DNA from: an uncultured Oscillospiraceae bacterium
Lineage (GTDB): Bacteria > Bacillota > Clostridia > Oscillospirales > Oscillospiraceae
DNA: 9,333 nucleotides
NCBI GenBank assembly: GCA_944385065.1
Contig: CALWVX010000061.1
Location: forward strand, 1 to 9,333
Direction of reading: 5' to 3'
The translations under genes were made by a program, and so were the position numbers. Shown here piece by piece: positions 1 to 7,114 of the stretch (position 1 is the stretch's first letter; every line of letters begins with the position of its first letter). The notes under the pieces are model-generated. The model did no database searches, had not been told where the DNA came from, and saw only the letters and a program-made list of their open reading frames with translations.

Positions 1-31
1 ATCCGGCCGCCCAACGGGCGGCCGGATTTTT
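1..31 (+). terminator. Intrinsic terminator of an upstream gene outside the window
   Basis: A perfect 12-bp GC-rich inverted repeat (1-12 with 16-27) has a 3-base AAC loop and runs into five T residues (27-31). This is the classic Rho-independent shape for plus-strand transcription arriving from the left. The left flank is cut by the window edge, so an A-tract making it bidirectional cannot be excluded. Confidence 0.85.
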
Positions 32-92
32 GCTGCGTGCAGGCCGGTAGGGGAGAGTCCGGAAATTTACAGAAGATTAACGACGGGGAAAC

Positions 93-121
93 TTGACACA
101 GAAGAACTGGGTGCATATAAT
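93..121 (+). promoter_or_regulatory. Sigma-A promoter of the TetR/RND efflux operon
   Basis: TTGACA (93-98) and TATAAT (116-121) are separated by exactly 17 bp, so both boxes match the housekeeping consensus perfectly. Transcription should start near 128, inside the palindrome that begins at 122. The sequence just upstream (about 65-85) is relatively A/T-rich and could help polymerase binding. A promoter this strong on an efflux operon implies tight repression, which fits the adjacent operator and TetR gene. Confidence 0.9.
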
Positions 122-155
122 TTGTGACAGATTGTCATACGACAACTTGTCACAA
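122..155. promoter_or_regulatory. Nested palindromic operator, probable TetR autoregulatory site
   Basis: A 34-bp imperfect palindrome is centred between 138 and 139, with 14 of 17 base pairs symmetric. The outer arms are TTGTGACA (122-129) and TGTCACAA (148-155); the inner arms are TTGTC (132-136) and GACAA (141-145). It can also be read as two side-by-side palindromes, TGACA-GAT-TGTCA (125-137) and GACAA-C-TTGTC (141-151), whose centres are 15 bp apart. It abuts the -10 box, covers the expected start site and reaches the ribosome-binding site of the TetR gene. Bound repressor would block both initiation and promoter clearance. Binding by the TetR protein encoded next to it is inferred. Confidence 0.8.
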
Positions 156-168
156 GGGAGGGAATGCG

Positions 169-801
169 GTGCCGACCAGTACCTTTTACCGGCTGCCTCA
201 GGAGAAGCGGGAGCGGCTGCTGAAGGCCTGCTGGACAGAGCTGACCAGGGCGCGGTTTGCCGAGGTGTCGGTCAACCGGGTGATTCTCCAGGCCGGGATT
301 TCCCGGGGGAGCTTCTACCAGTATTTCACGGACAAAGAGGATATGATCCGCTATTTGATGGAGAGCATGCGGGGATATTTCGTCAGCCTGCTCCGCACAT
401 TGCTGGAGGAGGCGGACGGGGACCTGTTTGCCCTGCCACTGCGGGCCTTTGACCGCTTTTTTCCCCAGGGAAGCGCCGACCCCATGCTGGGTCAGTTTAT
501 TCGGGTGATGAAACTGAACCTGGGGATGGACGCCCAGTCCTTTATGGCCGACTGCCCCGGCTTTCTGCCCGATCCTCTGTGGGAGGCGGCAGACCGCTCT
601 CTGCTCCGGCGGGAGGACCGGGAATATGTTGACCATGTCTTCCACCTGCTGTGCGCCGTGCTGGCCTATGCCGTGGCCGGAACGCTGCAGGACGGGAGCC
701 GGAGAGAACGGGAACGGGAAAATCTGAAGATCCGTGTCGAGCTGCTGAAATGCGGTTGTGCGGCCCGGGCAGTTCACAGTAACGAGGAGGTAACGGCATG
801 A
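169..801 (+). CDS. TetR/AcrR-family transcriptional repressor of the efflux operon
   Basis: This encodes a 210-aa protein of typical TetR size. The N-terminal DNA-binding domain (about residues 10-60) shows the family signature: a helix ending at residue 40, then QAGISRGSFYQYFTDKEDM (41-59), where GxSRGSFYxYFxxKEdm is the recognition helix and following linker. The remaining roughly 150 residues are helical and would form the ligand-binding and dimerisation domain, which is too variable to predict the inducer. The GTG at 169 is preferred because AAGGGAGG (154-161) lies 7 bases upstream of it. The in-frame GTG at 124 lies inside the operator, at the expected transcript start, and has no Shine-Dalgarno. 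The gene is first in the operon and overlaps the next gene by 4 bases (ATGA, 798-801), so the two are probably translationally coupled. The likely role is autorepression and control of the pump. Confidence 0.9.
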   Translation: MPTSTFYRLPQEKRERLLKACWTELTRARFAEVSVNRVILQAGISRGSFYQYFTDKEDMIRYLMESMRGYFVSLLRTLLEEADGDLFALPLRAFDRFFPQGSADPMLGQFIRVMKLNLGMDAQSFMADCPGFLPDPLWEAADRSLLRREDREYVDHVFHLLCAVLAYAVAGTLQDGSRRERERENLKIRVELLKCGCAARAVHSNEEVTA

Positions 802-2096
802 AAAAACGATGGCTGGCCCTGCTGCTGGCCGGGGCGGTCACCCTGTCTCTGCTGGGGGGGTCTGTACTGGCGGCAGAGGAGGACGGAGCCGAACAGACCG
901 CCGGACAGACAGAGAGCCAGGGACAGGAAGAAGACGGAGCGGAAGGCGGGGAGACCGGCCGGGAACCGGAGGAGAACTACATACCCGACCCGGTGGGGAC
1001 GCTCACCTTTGAAAATCTGGAGCGCAGAATGCGGGAGAATAACCTGACGCTGCTGGCCCTGGAGGAAAATATCCAGGCCATTCGGGCCATCGACTATGAC
1101 GTGATGTACGAGGACATCCGCCAGGCCCTCAACAGCATTGCCAGCGCGCAGTGGACCATGATTACCTCCGTCCCGGGGCTGGGCAGCATGATGGCCTCCT
1201 CCCTGGACGCCCAGTACGACGCCCTGCGGGATCAGTTTGAGGCCATCAAGGACGGGGAGCTGCAAAAGGACAACGAGGACGCCATCTGGCAGCTCCAGGC
1301 CCTCCAGGACCAGATGGTCATGGCGGGAGAGACCACCTATCTGGCAATCGTGGAGATGGAGCGGAACCTTCAGACCCTGGACCGGAATCTGGAGGCCCTG
1401 GACCGGTCCATTCAGGAGCTGGAGCTGCGCTATGAGCTGGGGCAGATTTCCTCCCAGACGCTGGAGCAGACCCGTGCCACCCGCGCCTCCCTGCTGAGCA
1501 GCCGGCAGACGCTGGAGAGCAACATCTCCAATTATAAGTTCCAGCTGGAGCTGATGTCCGGCGGAGAACTGACGGGCACGGTCCAGCTCGGCGCCCTGCC
1601 CCAGGTGACCAATCAGCAGCTGACCGATATGAATCTGGAGGAGGACCTGGCGGCGGCCAAAGCGGCCAGCTATGACCTGTATGAGGCGCAGCTGACCCTG
1701 GACGACGCCCGGGAGACCTATCAGGACGCCGGCGGCGACGGCTATTACAACAAGGACAACTACGAATGGCAGACGGCCAACCACCAGTGGAAGGCGGCCC
1801 AATACACCTATGACGCCGCCGTCCAGAATTTTGAGACGGCCTTCCGAACCCTGTATCTCCAGGTTAAAGACTGCAAGCAGGTGCTGGACGCCGCCGGAAC
1901 CGCTCTGGCAGTGGAGCGGGACAACTATGCGGTGGTTCAGTTGAAGTATGAGCAGGAGAGCGTCTCCTACAACGAGCTTCTGGACGCGCAGGACACGTTG
2001 GACGAGGCGCAGGATGCGGTGGACGCCGCCGAGGGCGATCTGTTTTCCGCCTATCATACCTACCGCTGGGCCGTGGACCACGGCATTCTCAACTGA
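798..2096 (+). CDS. TolC/OMF-like exported coiled-coil protein of the RND operon
   Basis: This encodes a 432-aa protein. It has a signal peptide (basic MKKR, hydrophobic core to about residue 24, cleavage probably near A25/A26), an acidic low-complexity linker rich in E, G and Q (27-60), and then long amphipathic helices to the end. The helices contain two related repeats characteristic of the outer-membrane-factor (TolC) family. Repeat 1 (about 178-255) includes RYELGQISSQTLEQTRA (211-227); repeat 2 (about 349-428) includes LKYEQESVSYNELLDAQ (382-398). Shine-Dalgarno GAGGAGG (784-790) lies 7 bases before the ATG. In Gram-negative bacteria TolC is the outer-membrane exit duct. A duct role is doubtful in a presumed single-membrane Firmicute, so it may act as an extracytoplasmic helper or wall-spanning extension of the pump (inference). 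I see no obvious C-terminal anchor or sortase motif. Family assignment is fairly firm; function is open. Confidence 0.82.
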   Translation: MKKRWLALLLAGAVTLSLLGGSVLAAEEDGAEQTAGQTESQGQEEDGAEGGETGREPEENYIPDPVGTLTFENLERRMRENNLTLLALEENIQAIRAIDYDVMYEDIRQALNSIASAQWTMITSVPGLGSMMASSLDAQYDALRDQFEAIKDGELQKDNEDAIWQLQALQDQMVMAGETTYLAIVEMERNLQTLDRNLEALDRSIQELELRYELGQISSQTLEQTRATRASLLSSRQTLESNISNYKFQLELMSGGELTGTVQLGALPQVTNQQLTDMNLEEDLAAAKAASYDLYEAQLTLDDARETYQDAGGDGYYNKDNYEWQTANHQWKAAQYTYDAAVQNFETAFRTLYLQVKDCKQVLDAAGTALAVERDNYAVVQLKYEQESVSYNELLDAQDTLDEAQDAVDAAEGDLFSAYHTYRWAVDHGILN

Positions 2097-2112
2097 TGAG
2101 GGAGGAGCACCC

Positions 2113-3285
2113 ATGAAGTTTCGACGCATTGTTTCCATCGCCGCGGCGCTGGCCGCGGCCGCGACTCTGACCGCCTGTCAGGGCGGAGAGGAGGCGGATA
2201 CCTCCCAGCCCCAGGCCGCCGCCGGCGTGGCCGTTCAGGTGACTCCGGTGGTCCGGGACACCATCGCCACGGAGAATCAGGTCTCGGGCAGCGTGGTGAC
2301 CGACGGGCAGAAGTCCGTCTTTGTGGCTGCCAACGCCCAGTGCACCGCCGTCTATGTGGAGACGGGAGATGAGGTGTCCGCCGGCGACTGGATCTGCACT
2401 CTGGATATGGACAGCACCATCTCCTCTTACAACGCCGCCAACATCACCTATCAGTCGGCGGTGGACAACTATGCCGATCAGGAGGCCATTTTTGACCGGC
2501 AGATCGCCCTGGCGGAGAAAAACGTCAGCGATTTGAAAGCGCTGTTTGAGATCGGAGCGGCCTCTCAGGCGGAGATTGATTCGGCCGAGCTGAATCTGAT
2601 GACCCTGCAGGCATCCAAGAAGTCCACGCTGGCCCAGCTGGAGGCGGGCATGCAGAGCTCGCTGTCCAATGTGGAGCAGCTGTCCGCCGTGCTGGAGAAC
2701 GTAGACGCCCAGGGCAATGTGGTGGCCCCGGTCTCGGGCACCGTGATCACCCTGAACGCGGCGGAGGGCGGCTATGTGTCCGCCTCCATGCCGGTGGCCG
2801 TCATTGACGGAGTGGACGTGATGGAGATCTCCGTCTCGGTGTCCGAAGCGCTGGTGCCCAGCCTGTCCCAGGGGGATGAGGTGGACGTGTCCATCGGCGC
2901 GCTGAATGTGGAGACGGTGGGGACCATCCGCTCCATCGAGCGAACCCCCAACGTGCAGACCCGCCTGTACACGGTCACCGTGGGCCTGAATGAGGATATT
3001 GAGGGCCTGATGTCCGGCATGTTTGCCCAGGTCTCCTTCCGCACCAACGTCTCGGAGGACGCGGTGGTGGTTCCCACCGAGGCCATTCTCACCAGCGGCG
3101 GAGAGCAGTACGTCTTTGTGGTGGAGGACGGCGTGGCCCGGTATCAGCCCGTCCAGACCGGCCTGACCGGCAGCGGGGTGACCGAGGTCACAGAGGGCCT
3201 GGAGGACGGCCAGCAGCTGGTGACGGTGGGCCAGGAGTACCTGTCCGACGGCGAAGCCGTCCGAATCGTGTCCGGGGAGGGCTGA
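2113..3285 (+). CDS. RND efflux adaptor subunit (HlyD/AcrA family lipoprotein)
   Basis: This encodes a 390-aa periplasmic-adaptor-type protein that would link the permease to the TolC-like partner. A lipoprotein signal peptide ends in lipobox LTAC with lipidated Cys22. The domain order is canonical for membrane fusion proteins: first biotinyl-lipoyl half (about 58-98, containing VETGDEVSAGDWICTLD), alpha-helical hairpin (about 99-199), second lipoyl half (about 200-232, NVVAPVSGTVITLNAAEGGYV), beta-barrel (about 235-310) and membrane-proximal domain (about 313-388, VVVPTEAILTSGGEQYVFVV). The ATG at 2113 is chosen because GAGGGAGGAG (2098-2107) sits 5 bases upstream and it starts exactly at the signal peptide; the reading frame extends further upstream but overlaps the previous gene. 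It starts 16 bases after the TolC-like gene and ends 4 bases before the permease start, so it is clearly in the same operon. Substrate cannot be told from sequence. Confidence 0.92.
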   Translation: MKFRRIVSIAAALAAAATLTACQGGEEADTSQPQAAAGVAVQVTPVVRDTIATENQVSGSVVTDGQKSVFVAANAQCTAVYVETGDEVSAGDWICTLDMDSTISSYNAANITYQSAVDNYADQEAIFDRQIALAEKNVSDLKALFEIGAASQAEIDSAELNLMTLQASKKSTLAQLEAGMQSSLSNVEQLSAVLENVDAQGNVVAPVSGTVITLNAAEGGYVSASMPVAVIDGVDVMEISVSVSEALVPSLSQGDEVDVSIGALNVETVGTIRSIERTPNVQTRLYTVTVGLNEDIEGLMSGMFAQVSFRTNVSEDAVVVPTEAILTSGGEQYVFVVEDGVARYQPVQTGLTGSGVTEVTEGLEDGQQLVTVGQEYLSDGEAVRIVSGEG

Positions 3286-3289
3286 CAGG

Positions 3290-6200
3290 GTGAGTATCGC
3301 CAGATTCTGTATCAAGCACAAGGTGACCACCCTGATGGCGGTCATTATGATCTCCATTTTCGGTGTAGTGTTCACCACCCAGCTCCAGATGGCCCTGCTC
3401 CCCGATGTGGAGGCCCCTGCCGCCGTCGTGGTGTGCTATTACAACGGAGCCAGCCCCCAGGATATGGAGGAGCTGGTCAGCCGCCCGCTGGAGTCGGCAG
3501 TGATGTCGGTTTCCGGGGTGGAGGAGGTGCAGTCCACCTCCTCCGATGGGCTCAGCCAGCTTCAGATCACCTATGCCGACGGGACGGACCTGGACATTGC
3601 GGCCACCAAGCTGCGGGAGCAGTTTGACATGCTCTCCCTGCCCGACGGCGTGTCCGATCCGGTGATTGTCAACATCAATATCAGCGATCTGCTCCCCTCT
3701 GCCATTATTGCCCTGACCGGCGATGATCTGGTCAGCGTTCAATCCCTGGCGGAGGATACCATCGCCCCCGCTCTGGAGCGGGTGGACGGCGTGGCCCAGG
3801 TGACCATCTCCGGCGGCGTGGGGCAGCAGGTGGCGGTGGAAGTGGACGCCGCCCGGGCCGCCGGCTATGGTCTGAGCAACTCCTATATCTCCCAGATGCT
3901 GGCCGCGGAAAATCTGCTCTATCCCGGCGGTGAGCTGGACAACGGCAGCCAGACCCTGTCCGTCACCACCGACGCCAAGTTTCAGACGGTGGAAGATGTG
4001 GCCAACATGCTGATTCCTCTGCCCACGGGCGGGACGGTGCGCCTGTCTGAAGTGGCCCGCGTAGCCCTGGAGACCACTGATCCGGATACAGTGGCCGAGA
4101 CCGATGGGTCAGCCTGCGTGGTGCTTCAGGTGTCCAAGCGGTCGGGGGCCAACGAGGCCGCCACCGCCGACGCGGTGGTGGAGACCATGGAGGAGTATCA
4201 CCAGCGGGATTCCTCGGTGCAGTATACCGTGCTGTACAGCGCCTCCGACTATATCAACATCGCGGTGGACGCAGCCATGGAAAACATCTACATGGGGGTG
4301 GCGCTGGCCGCCATTGTGGTGTTCCTCTTCCTGCGCCGTCTGGGGGCCACGGCCACCATTTCGGTATCCATGCCCGTGTGTATCCTGACGGTCTTTGTTC
4401 TGATGAACGTCTTCGATCTGACCCTGAACATGATGTCCCTGGGCGGCATTGCCATGGGTGTGGGCATGATTGTGGACAACTCCATCGTGGTGCTGGAGAA
4501 CATCTACCGCTGGTCGGCTGAGGGCCATGACCGGATGGATGCCTGCGTCAACGGAACCAAGGAGGTCACCATCTCTCTGACCGCCTCCACCCTGACCACG
4601 GTGGCCGTTTTTCTGCCCCTGGCCCTCACCGGGGGAATCGCCGGGATGCTGTTTGACGACTTCTGCCTGACCATTGTGTTCCTGATGCTGGCCTCTCTGG
4701 TTATCGCGGTGACTCTGGTCCCCCTGCTGTGCTACTTCCTGCTGAATGAAAAGCGGGTGCGCCAGGAGGCCATGAGAAAGGCGAAACGAAAGGCGGAACT
4801 GGAGGCCAAGGGCAAGATGGCTCTGGGCGACCGGCTGGGGCGCTGGTATCAGAAGGTGCTGGGCTTTTTCATCCGGCACCTGTGGGCGGGCATGGGAGTG
4901 TCCGTGGCCATGGTAGCGGTCTTTGTTGCGGCCTGCCTGAACACCCGGATGGTGCTTATGCCGGAAATGGATCAGGGCATGGTGTCGGTGAGCGTTTCCA
5001 CTCCCCTGGGCAGCGAGCTGGATCAGACTGCCGCCATTGCAGACCGGGTGGTGGAGATCGCCCAGGAGAATGTGCCCGAGCTGGAGTCCATCTATCACAT
5101 CACTCAGGCCGAGTCCTCCACGATCAGCCTGGTCTTGAACGACAAGGAGGAGCGGGAGCGCAGCAGCAGCGATGTGGCCAACGACCTGCGCACGCTGCTC
5201 CAGGAGACCTATCCCATTGCCGGATGTGAGATTACCGTGGGGTCAACCGACATGACGGCCATGCTGGGCGGCGGCAGCGACATCAGTGTGGACATCACCG
5301 GCGTGGACTATGAGACGCTGACCATGATCGCCAACGATCTGAAAACGCAGATCGAGCAGCTGCCCGACGCGGTGGACGTGTCCACCTCCATGGAGCGGCA
5401 GGTGGAGCAGGTGGTGGTCACCATGAATCGGGAGACCGCCGCCCAGTACGGCCTGACCGCCGCCACTGTGGGTGCCGCCGTCCGCTCTGAGCTGTCGGGT
5501 GCCACCGCCACCGCGGTCACCATTGACAACGAGGAGCTGGATGTGGTGGTCCGGGGCGACGGAAGCGCCGGAAAGAGCCTGGATGCCCTGGCCTCCATGG
5601 CCATTCCCACTGCCACGGGGGGCAGCGTGCCCCTGTCCGCGGTGGCCCAGGTGAGCATCGAACAGGCTCCCCAGAGCATCACCCGGGTGAACCAGTCCCG
5701 GCAGGTGTCGGTGACCGGCAGCACCATCAGCGGGGACACCACCGCCATTACCGCCCAGGTACAGGAGATTCTGGACCATTACGCGCTGCCCGAGGGCTAT
5801 ACCGTGGAGATCAGCGGCGCCTATACCAGCATGATGGAGAACTTCGGCGATCTGCTGCTGGCCCTGGTGGTGGCGCTGGGCCTGGTGTACTTTGTGCTGG
5901 CCTCTCAGTTTGAGTCCTTCATCATGCCCGTCATCGTCATGATGATCCTGCCGGTCGCCTTCAGCGGAGCGCTGTTCGCCCTGCCGCTCACCGGACGGGA
6001 TCTGTCCATGATCTCCCTGGTGGCCCTGATTATGCTGGCCGGCACGGTGGTCAACGCCTCCATCATTCTGCTGGATTACATCCGCCAGCGGCGGGAGCGG
6101 GGGGAGAGCCGGGAGGAGGCCATCCTCCACGCCTGTCCCCTGCGTGTCCGGCCGGTTTTGATGACCACCCTGACCACCATTCTGGCTCTGGTTCCCATGG

Positions 6201-6436
6201 CCCTGGGCATGGCCGAGGGCGCGGCCGAGATGATGTCCGACATGAGCATCACCATGATTGCCGGCATGGGAATCTCCACCGTCATCACTCTGATCTTCAC
6301 CCCGGTTTACTATTCGGTGATCGACAACTTCAGCAATCTCTTCCGCCGGAAGAAAAAGAACCAGACCCCGCCCGACGACTCCCCCAAGGCCGACGAGGCC
6401 CTGGAGGCCGCCGTGGGCGAGGGGGCGGCGGAATAA
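3290..6436 (+). CDS. RND-family efflux permease (AcrB/SwrC-like, HAE family)
   Basis: This 1048-aa inner-membrane transporter has the usual RND length and the duplicated 1+5, 1+5 plan. TM1 is about 11-30, TM2-6 about 331-484, TM7 about 528-550 and TM8-12 about 853-1010. Two large extracytoplasmic porter/docking domains lie at about 31-330 and 551-852. TM4 carries GMIVDNSIVVLENIYR (392-407), where D396 matches the first essential proton-relay aspartate of AcrB; the second aspartate is N397. In TM10, GTVVNASIILLDY (918-930) puts N922 where AcrB has its relay lysine. Both changes are, from memory, shared by the Firmicute/SwrC-like branch. A basic cytosolic linker (about 486-527) joins the halves, and the C-terminus is a Lys/Arg then Pro/acidic tail. 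The start is GTG, with GGGGAGG (3274-3280) 9 bases upstream. It probably exports drugs, lipophilic peptides or surfactant-like molecules using proton motive force; the substrate is unknown. Confidence 0.95.
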   Translation: MSIARFCIKHKVTTLMAVIMISIFGVVFTTQLQMALLPDVEAPAAVVVCYYNGASPQDMEELVSRPLESAVMSVSGVEEVQSTSSDGLSQLQITYADGTDLDIAATKLREQFDMLSLPDGVSDPVIVNINISDLLPSAIIALTGDDLVSVQSLAEDTIAPALERVDGVAQVTISGGVGQQVAVEVDAARAAGYGLSNSYISQMLAAENLLYPGGELDNGSQTLSVTTDAKFQTVEDVANMLIPLPTGGTVRLSEVARVALETTDPDTVAETDGSACVVLQVSKRSGANEAATADAVVETMEEYHQRDSSVQYTVLYSASDYINIAVDAAMENIYMGVALAAIVVFLFLRRLGATATISVSMPVCILTVFVLMNVFDLTLNMMSLGGIAMGVGMIVDNSIVVLENIYRWSAEGHDRMDACVNGTKEVTISLTASTLTTVAVFLPLALTGGIAGMLFDDFCLTIVFLMLASLVIAVTLVPLLCYFLLNEKRVRQEAMRKAKRKAELEAKGKMALGDRLGRWYQKVLGFFIRHLWAGMGVSVAMVAVFVAACLNTRMVLMPEMDQGMVSVSVSTPLGSELDQTAAIADRVVEIAQENVPELESIYHITQAESSTISLVLNDKEERERSSSDVANDLRTLLQETYPIAGCEITVGSTDMTAMLGGGSDISVDITGVDYETLTMIANDLKTQIEQLPDAVDVSTSMERQVEQVVVTMNRETAAQYGLTAATVGAAVRSELSGATATAVTIDNEELDVVVRGDGSAGKSLDALASMAIPTATGGSVPLSAVAQVSIEQAPQSITRVNQSRQVSVTGSTISGDTTAITAQVQEILDHYALPEGYTVEISGAYTSMMENFGDLLLALVVALGLVYFVLASQFESFIMPVIVMMILPVAFSGALFALPLTGRDLSMISLVALIMLAGTVVNASIILLDYIRQRRERGESREEAILHACPLRVRPVLMTTLTTILALVPMALGMAEGAAEMMSDMSITMIAGMGISTVITLIFTPVYYSVIDNFSNLFRRKKKNQTPPDDSPKADEALEAAVGEGAAE

Positions 6437-6447
6437 ACCGCCCAACG

Positions 6448-6480
6448 ACAGCGCCCGCCGGAAATCCCGGCGGGCGCTGT
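6448..6480. terminator. Hairpin between convergent RND operon and niaR
   Basis: A perfect 14-bp GC-rich inverted repeat (6448-6461 with 6467-6480) has a 5-base loop, 11 bases after the permease stop codon and 23 bases beyond the niaR stop. It sits exactly between two convergent genes, so it probably serves both. Neither flank has a real T-run, so termination may be incomplete or Rho-assisted, and the hairpin may also act in 3'-end protection. Confidence 0.7.
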
Positions 6481-6503
6481 GCTGTATGAGAAATTCAATT
6501 GGT

Positions 6504-7031
6504 TCAGGGGAGTTCTCCGCCTGACTCATAGAGAAAACCAAGCCTGCGCAGGCTGGCTTCCACCCGGTCGGCGGCGGCCTGATCGGGGCAGGAGACGGTG
6601 TGCAGGTGGATGCCGCCGGTGAGGTTGGACAGGGGGCTGGCTCCCGACTGGCGGCAGCGGTCCAGAAACTGCTCCACGTCGTAGCGGCTGGAGGCATGGA
6701 GTGGGGCGGTGAGCTGGCCGTAGACCGGGTGCTCCACGATCACATCCAGCACCGTGCACCCCTGGTCCACAATGGCGTTGAGCTCAGCCTCCATCTCCTC
6801 GGGCCGGTGGCGGCAGGCGAAGGTGCGGACCGTTCCCCGGCTGCCGCCGGAGAGAAGGTAGCCCCGGGGGGTGGCAATCACCTCCAGCCCTTCGGCCCGA
6901 AGCAGAGCCACGTCTCCCACGATGATCTGCCGGCTGACGTCAAATTCCCGGGCCAGAGCCGCGGCGCTCACCGGACCCTGAGACTGGGACAGGCGGCGGG
7001 CGATGGCCTGTCTGCGCTGCGGAGCGTTCAA
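6504..7031 (-). CDS. niaR: NiaR-type transcriptional repressor of NAD biosynthesis / niacin uptake (3H domain)
   Basis: This encodes a 175-aa protein. An N-terminal winged HTH_11 domain (about 5-60, with VSAAALAREFDVSRQIIVGD at 21-40) is followed by the 3H ligand-binding domain (about 68-170). H75 and E83 (HRPEEMEAE) and H142/H144 (GGIHLHTV) match the metal-ligand pattern known from the Thermotoga NiaR; EHPVYGQL (100-107) is another family hallmark. NiaR represses de novo NAD synthesis or niacin transporter genes when nicotinic acid is available. The TTG at 7031 is taken as start because GAGGAGGAG lies 6 bases upstream and the protein then begins exactly as family members do. The longer in-frame extension to 7322 would run through its own promoter and the divergent gene. 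No nad or niacin transporter gene is in the window, so its targets lie elsewhere. Confidence 0.9.
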   Translation of the reverse strand: MNAPQRRQAIARRLSQSQGPVSAAALAREFDVSRQIIVGDVALLRAEGLEVIATPRGYLLSGGSRGTVRTFACRHRPEEMEAELNAIVDQGCTVLDVIVEHPVYGQLTAPLHASSRYDVEQFLDRCRQSGASPLSNLTGGIHLHTVSCPDQAAADRVEASLRRLGFLYESGGELP

Positions 7032-7050
7032 GATCGGCTCCTCCTCTCGT

Positions 7051-7082
7051 GTCCGGCCCGTGGGGTGCCGGACGGTTTTTTT
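7051..7082 (+). terminator. Terminator-like hairpin in the niaR leader, oriented against niaR
   Basis: GTCCGGC (7051-7057) and GCCGGAC (7067-7073) form a 7-bp stem with a 9-base loop, followed by GG and seven T residues (7076-7082). By shape it is an intrinsic terminator for plus-strand transcription, yet it lies inside the 5' leader of the minus-strand niaR. It could stop read-through from the RND operon that has run antisense through niaR. The same stem could also fold in the niaR mRNA leader just upstream of its ribosome-binding site. Function is inferred from shape only. Confidence 0.5.
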
Positions 7083-7083
7083 C

Positions 7084-7112
7084 AGTTTAGCACAAAAGCG
7101 GGGGCAGAACAA
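7084..7112 (-). promoter_or_regulatory. Promoter of niaR
   Basis: Read on the minus strand, TTGTTC (7112-7107) and TAAACT (7089-7084) are separated by 17 bp, matching sigma-A promoters at four of six positions in the -35 box and at five of six in the -10 box (TAAACT vs TATAAT differs modestly). Transcription would start near 7077 and give a leader of about 45 bases before the TTG start. Confidence 0.6.
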
Positions 7113-7114
7113 GA

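Noticed and set aside
124..168. Upstream GTG start at 124 for the TetR gene
   Set aside because: It would be inside the operator and at the expected transcript start, without a Shine-Dalgarno. The GTG at 169 has AAGGGAGG at the right distance and gives a normal TetR N-terminus.
774..2138. Long minus-strand open frame (454 codons) opposite the TolC-like gene
   Set aside because: It lies wholly antisense to a gene with signal peptide, family repeats and a good ribosome-binding site. The translation is His/Gly/Leu/Gln-rich, as expected from the complement of GC-rich codons, and shows no motif.
2141..2163. GC-rich palindromic stretch at the start of the adaptor gene
   Set aside because: It is explained by the Ala-rich signal peptide written in GCC/GCG codons.
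2089..3378. Long minus-strand open frame (429 codons) opposite the adaptor gene
   Set aside because: Shadow of the adaptor coding sequence with low-complexity His/Gly composition and no supported start site.
5243..6697. Minus-strand open frame (484 codons) opposite the permease end and niaR
   Set aside because: It crosses a terminator hairpin and two real genes and has His/Gln/Gly-rich shadow composition; no domain is visible.
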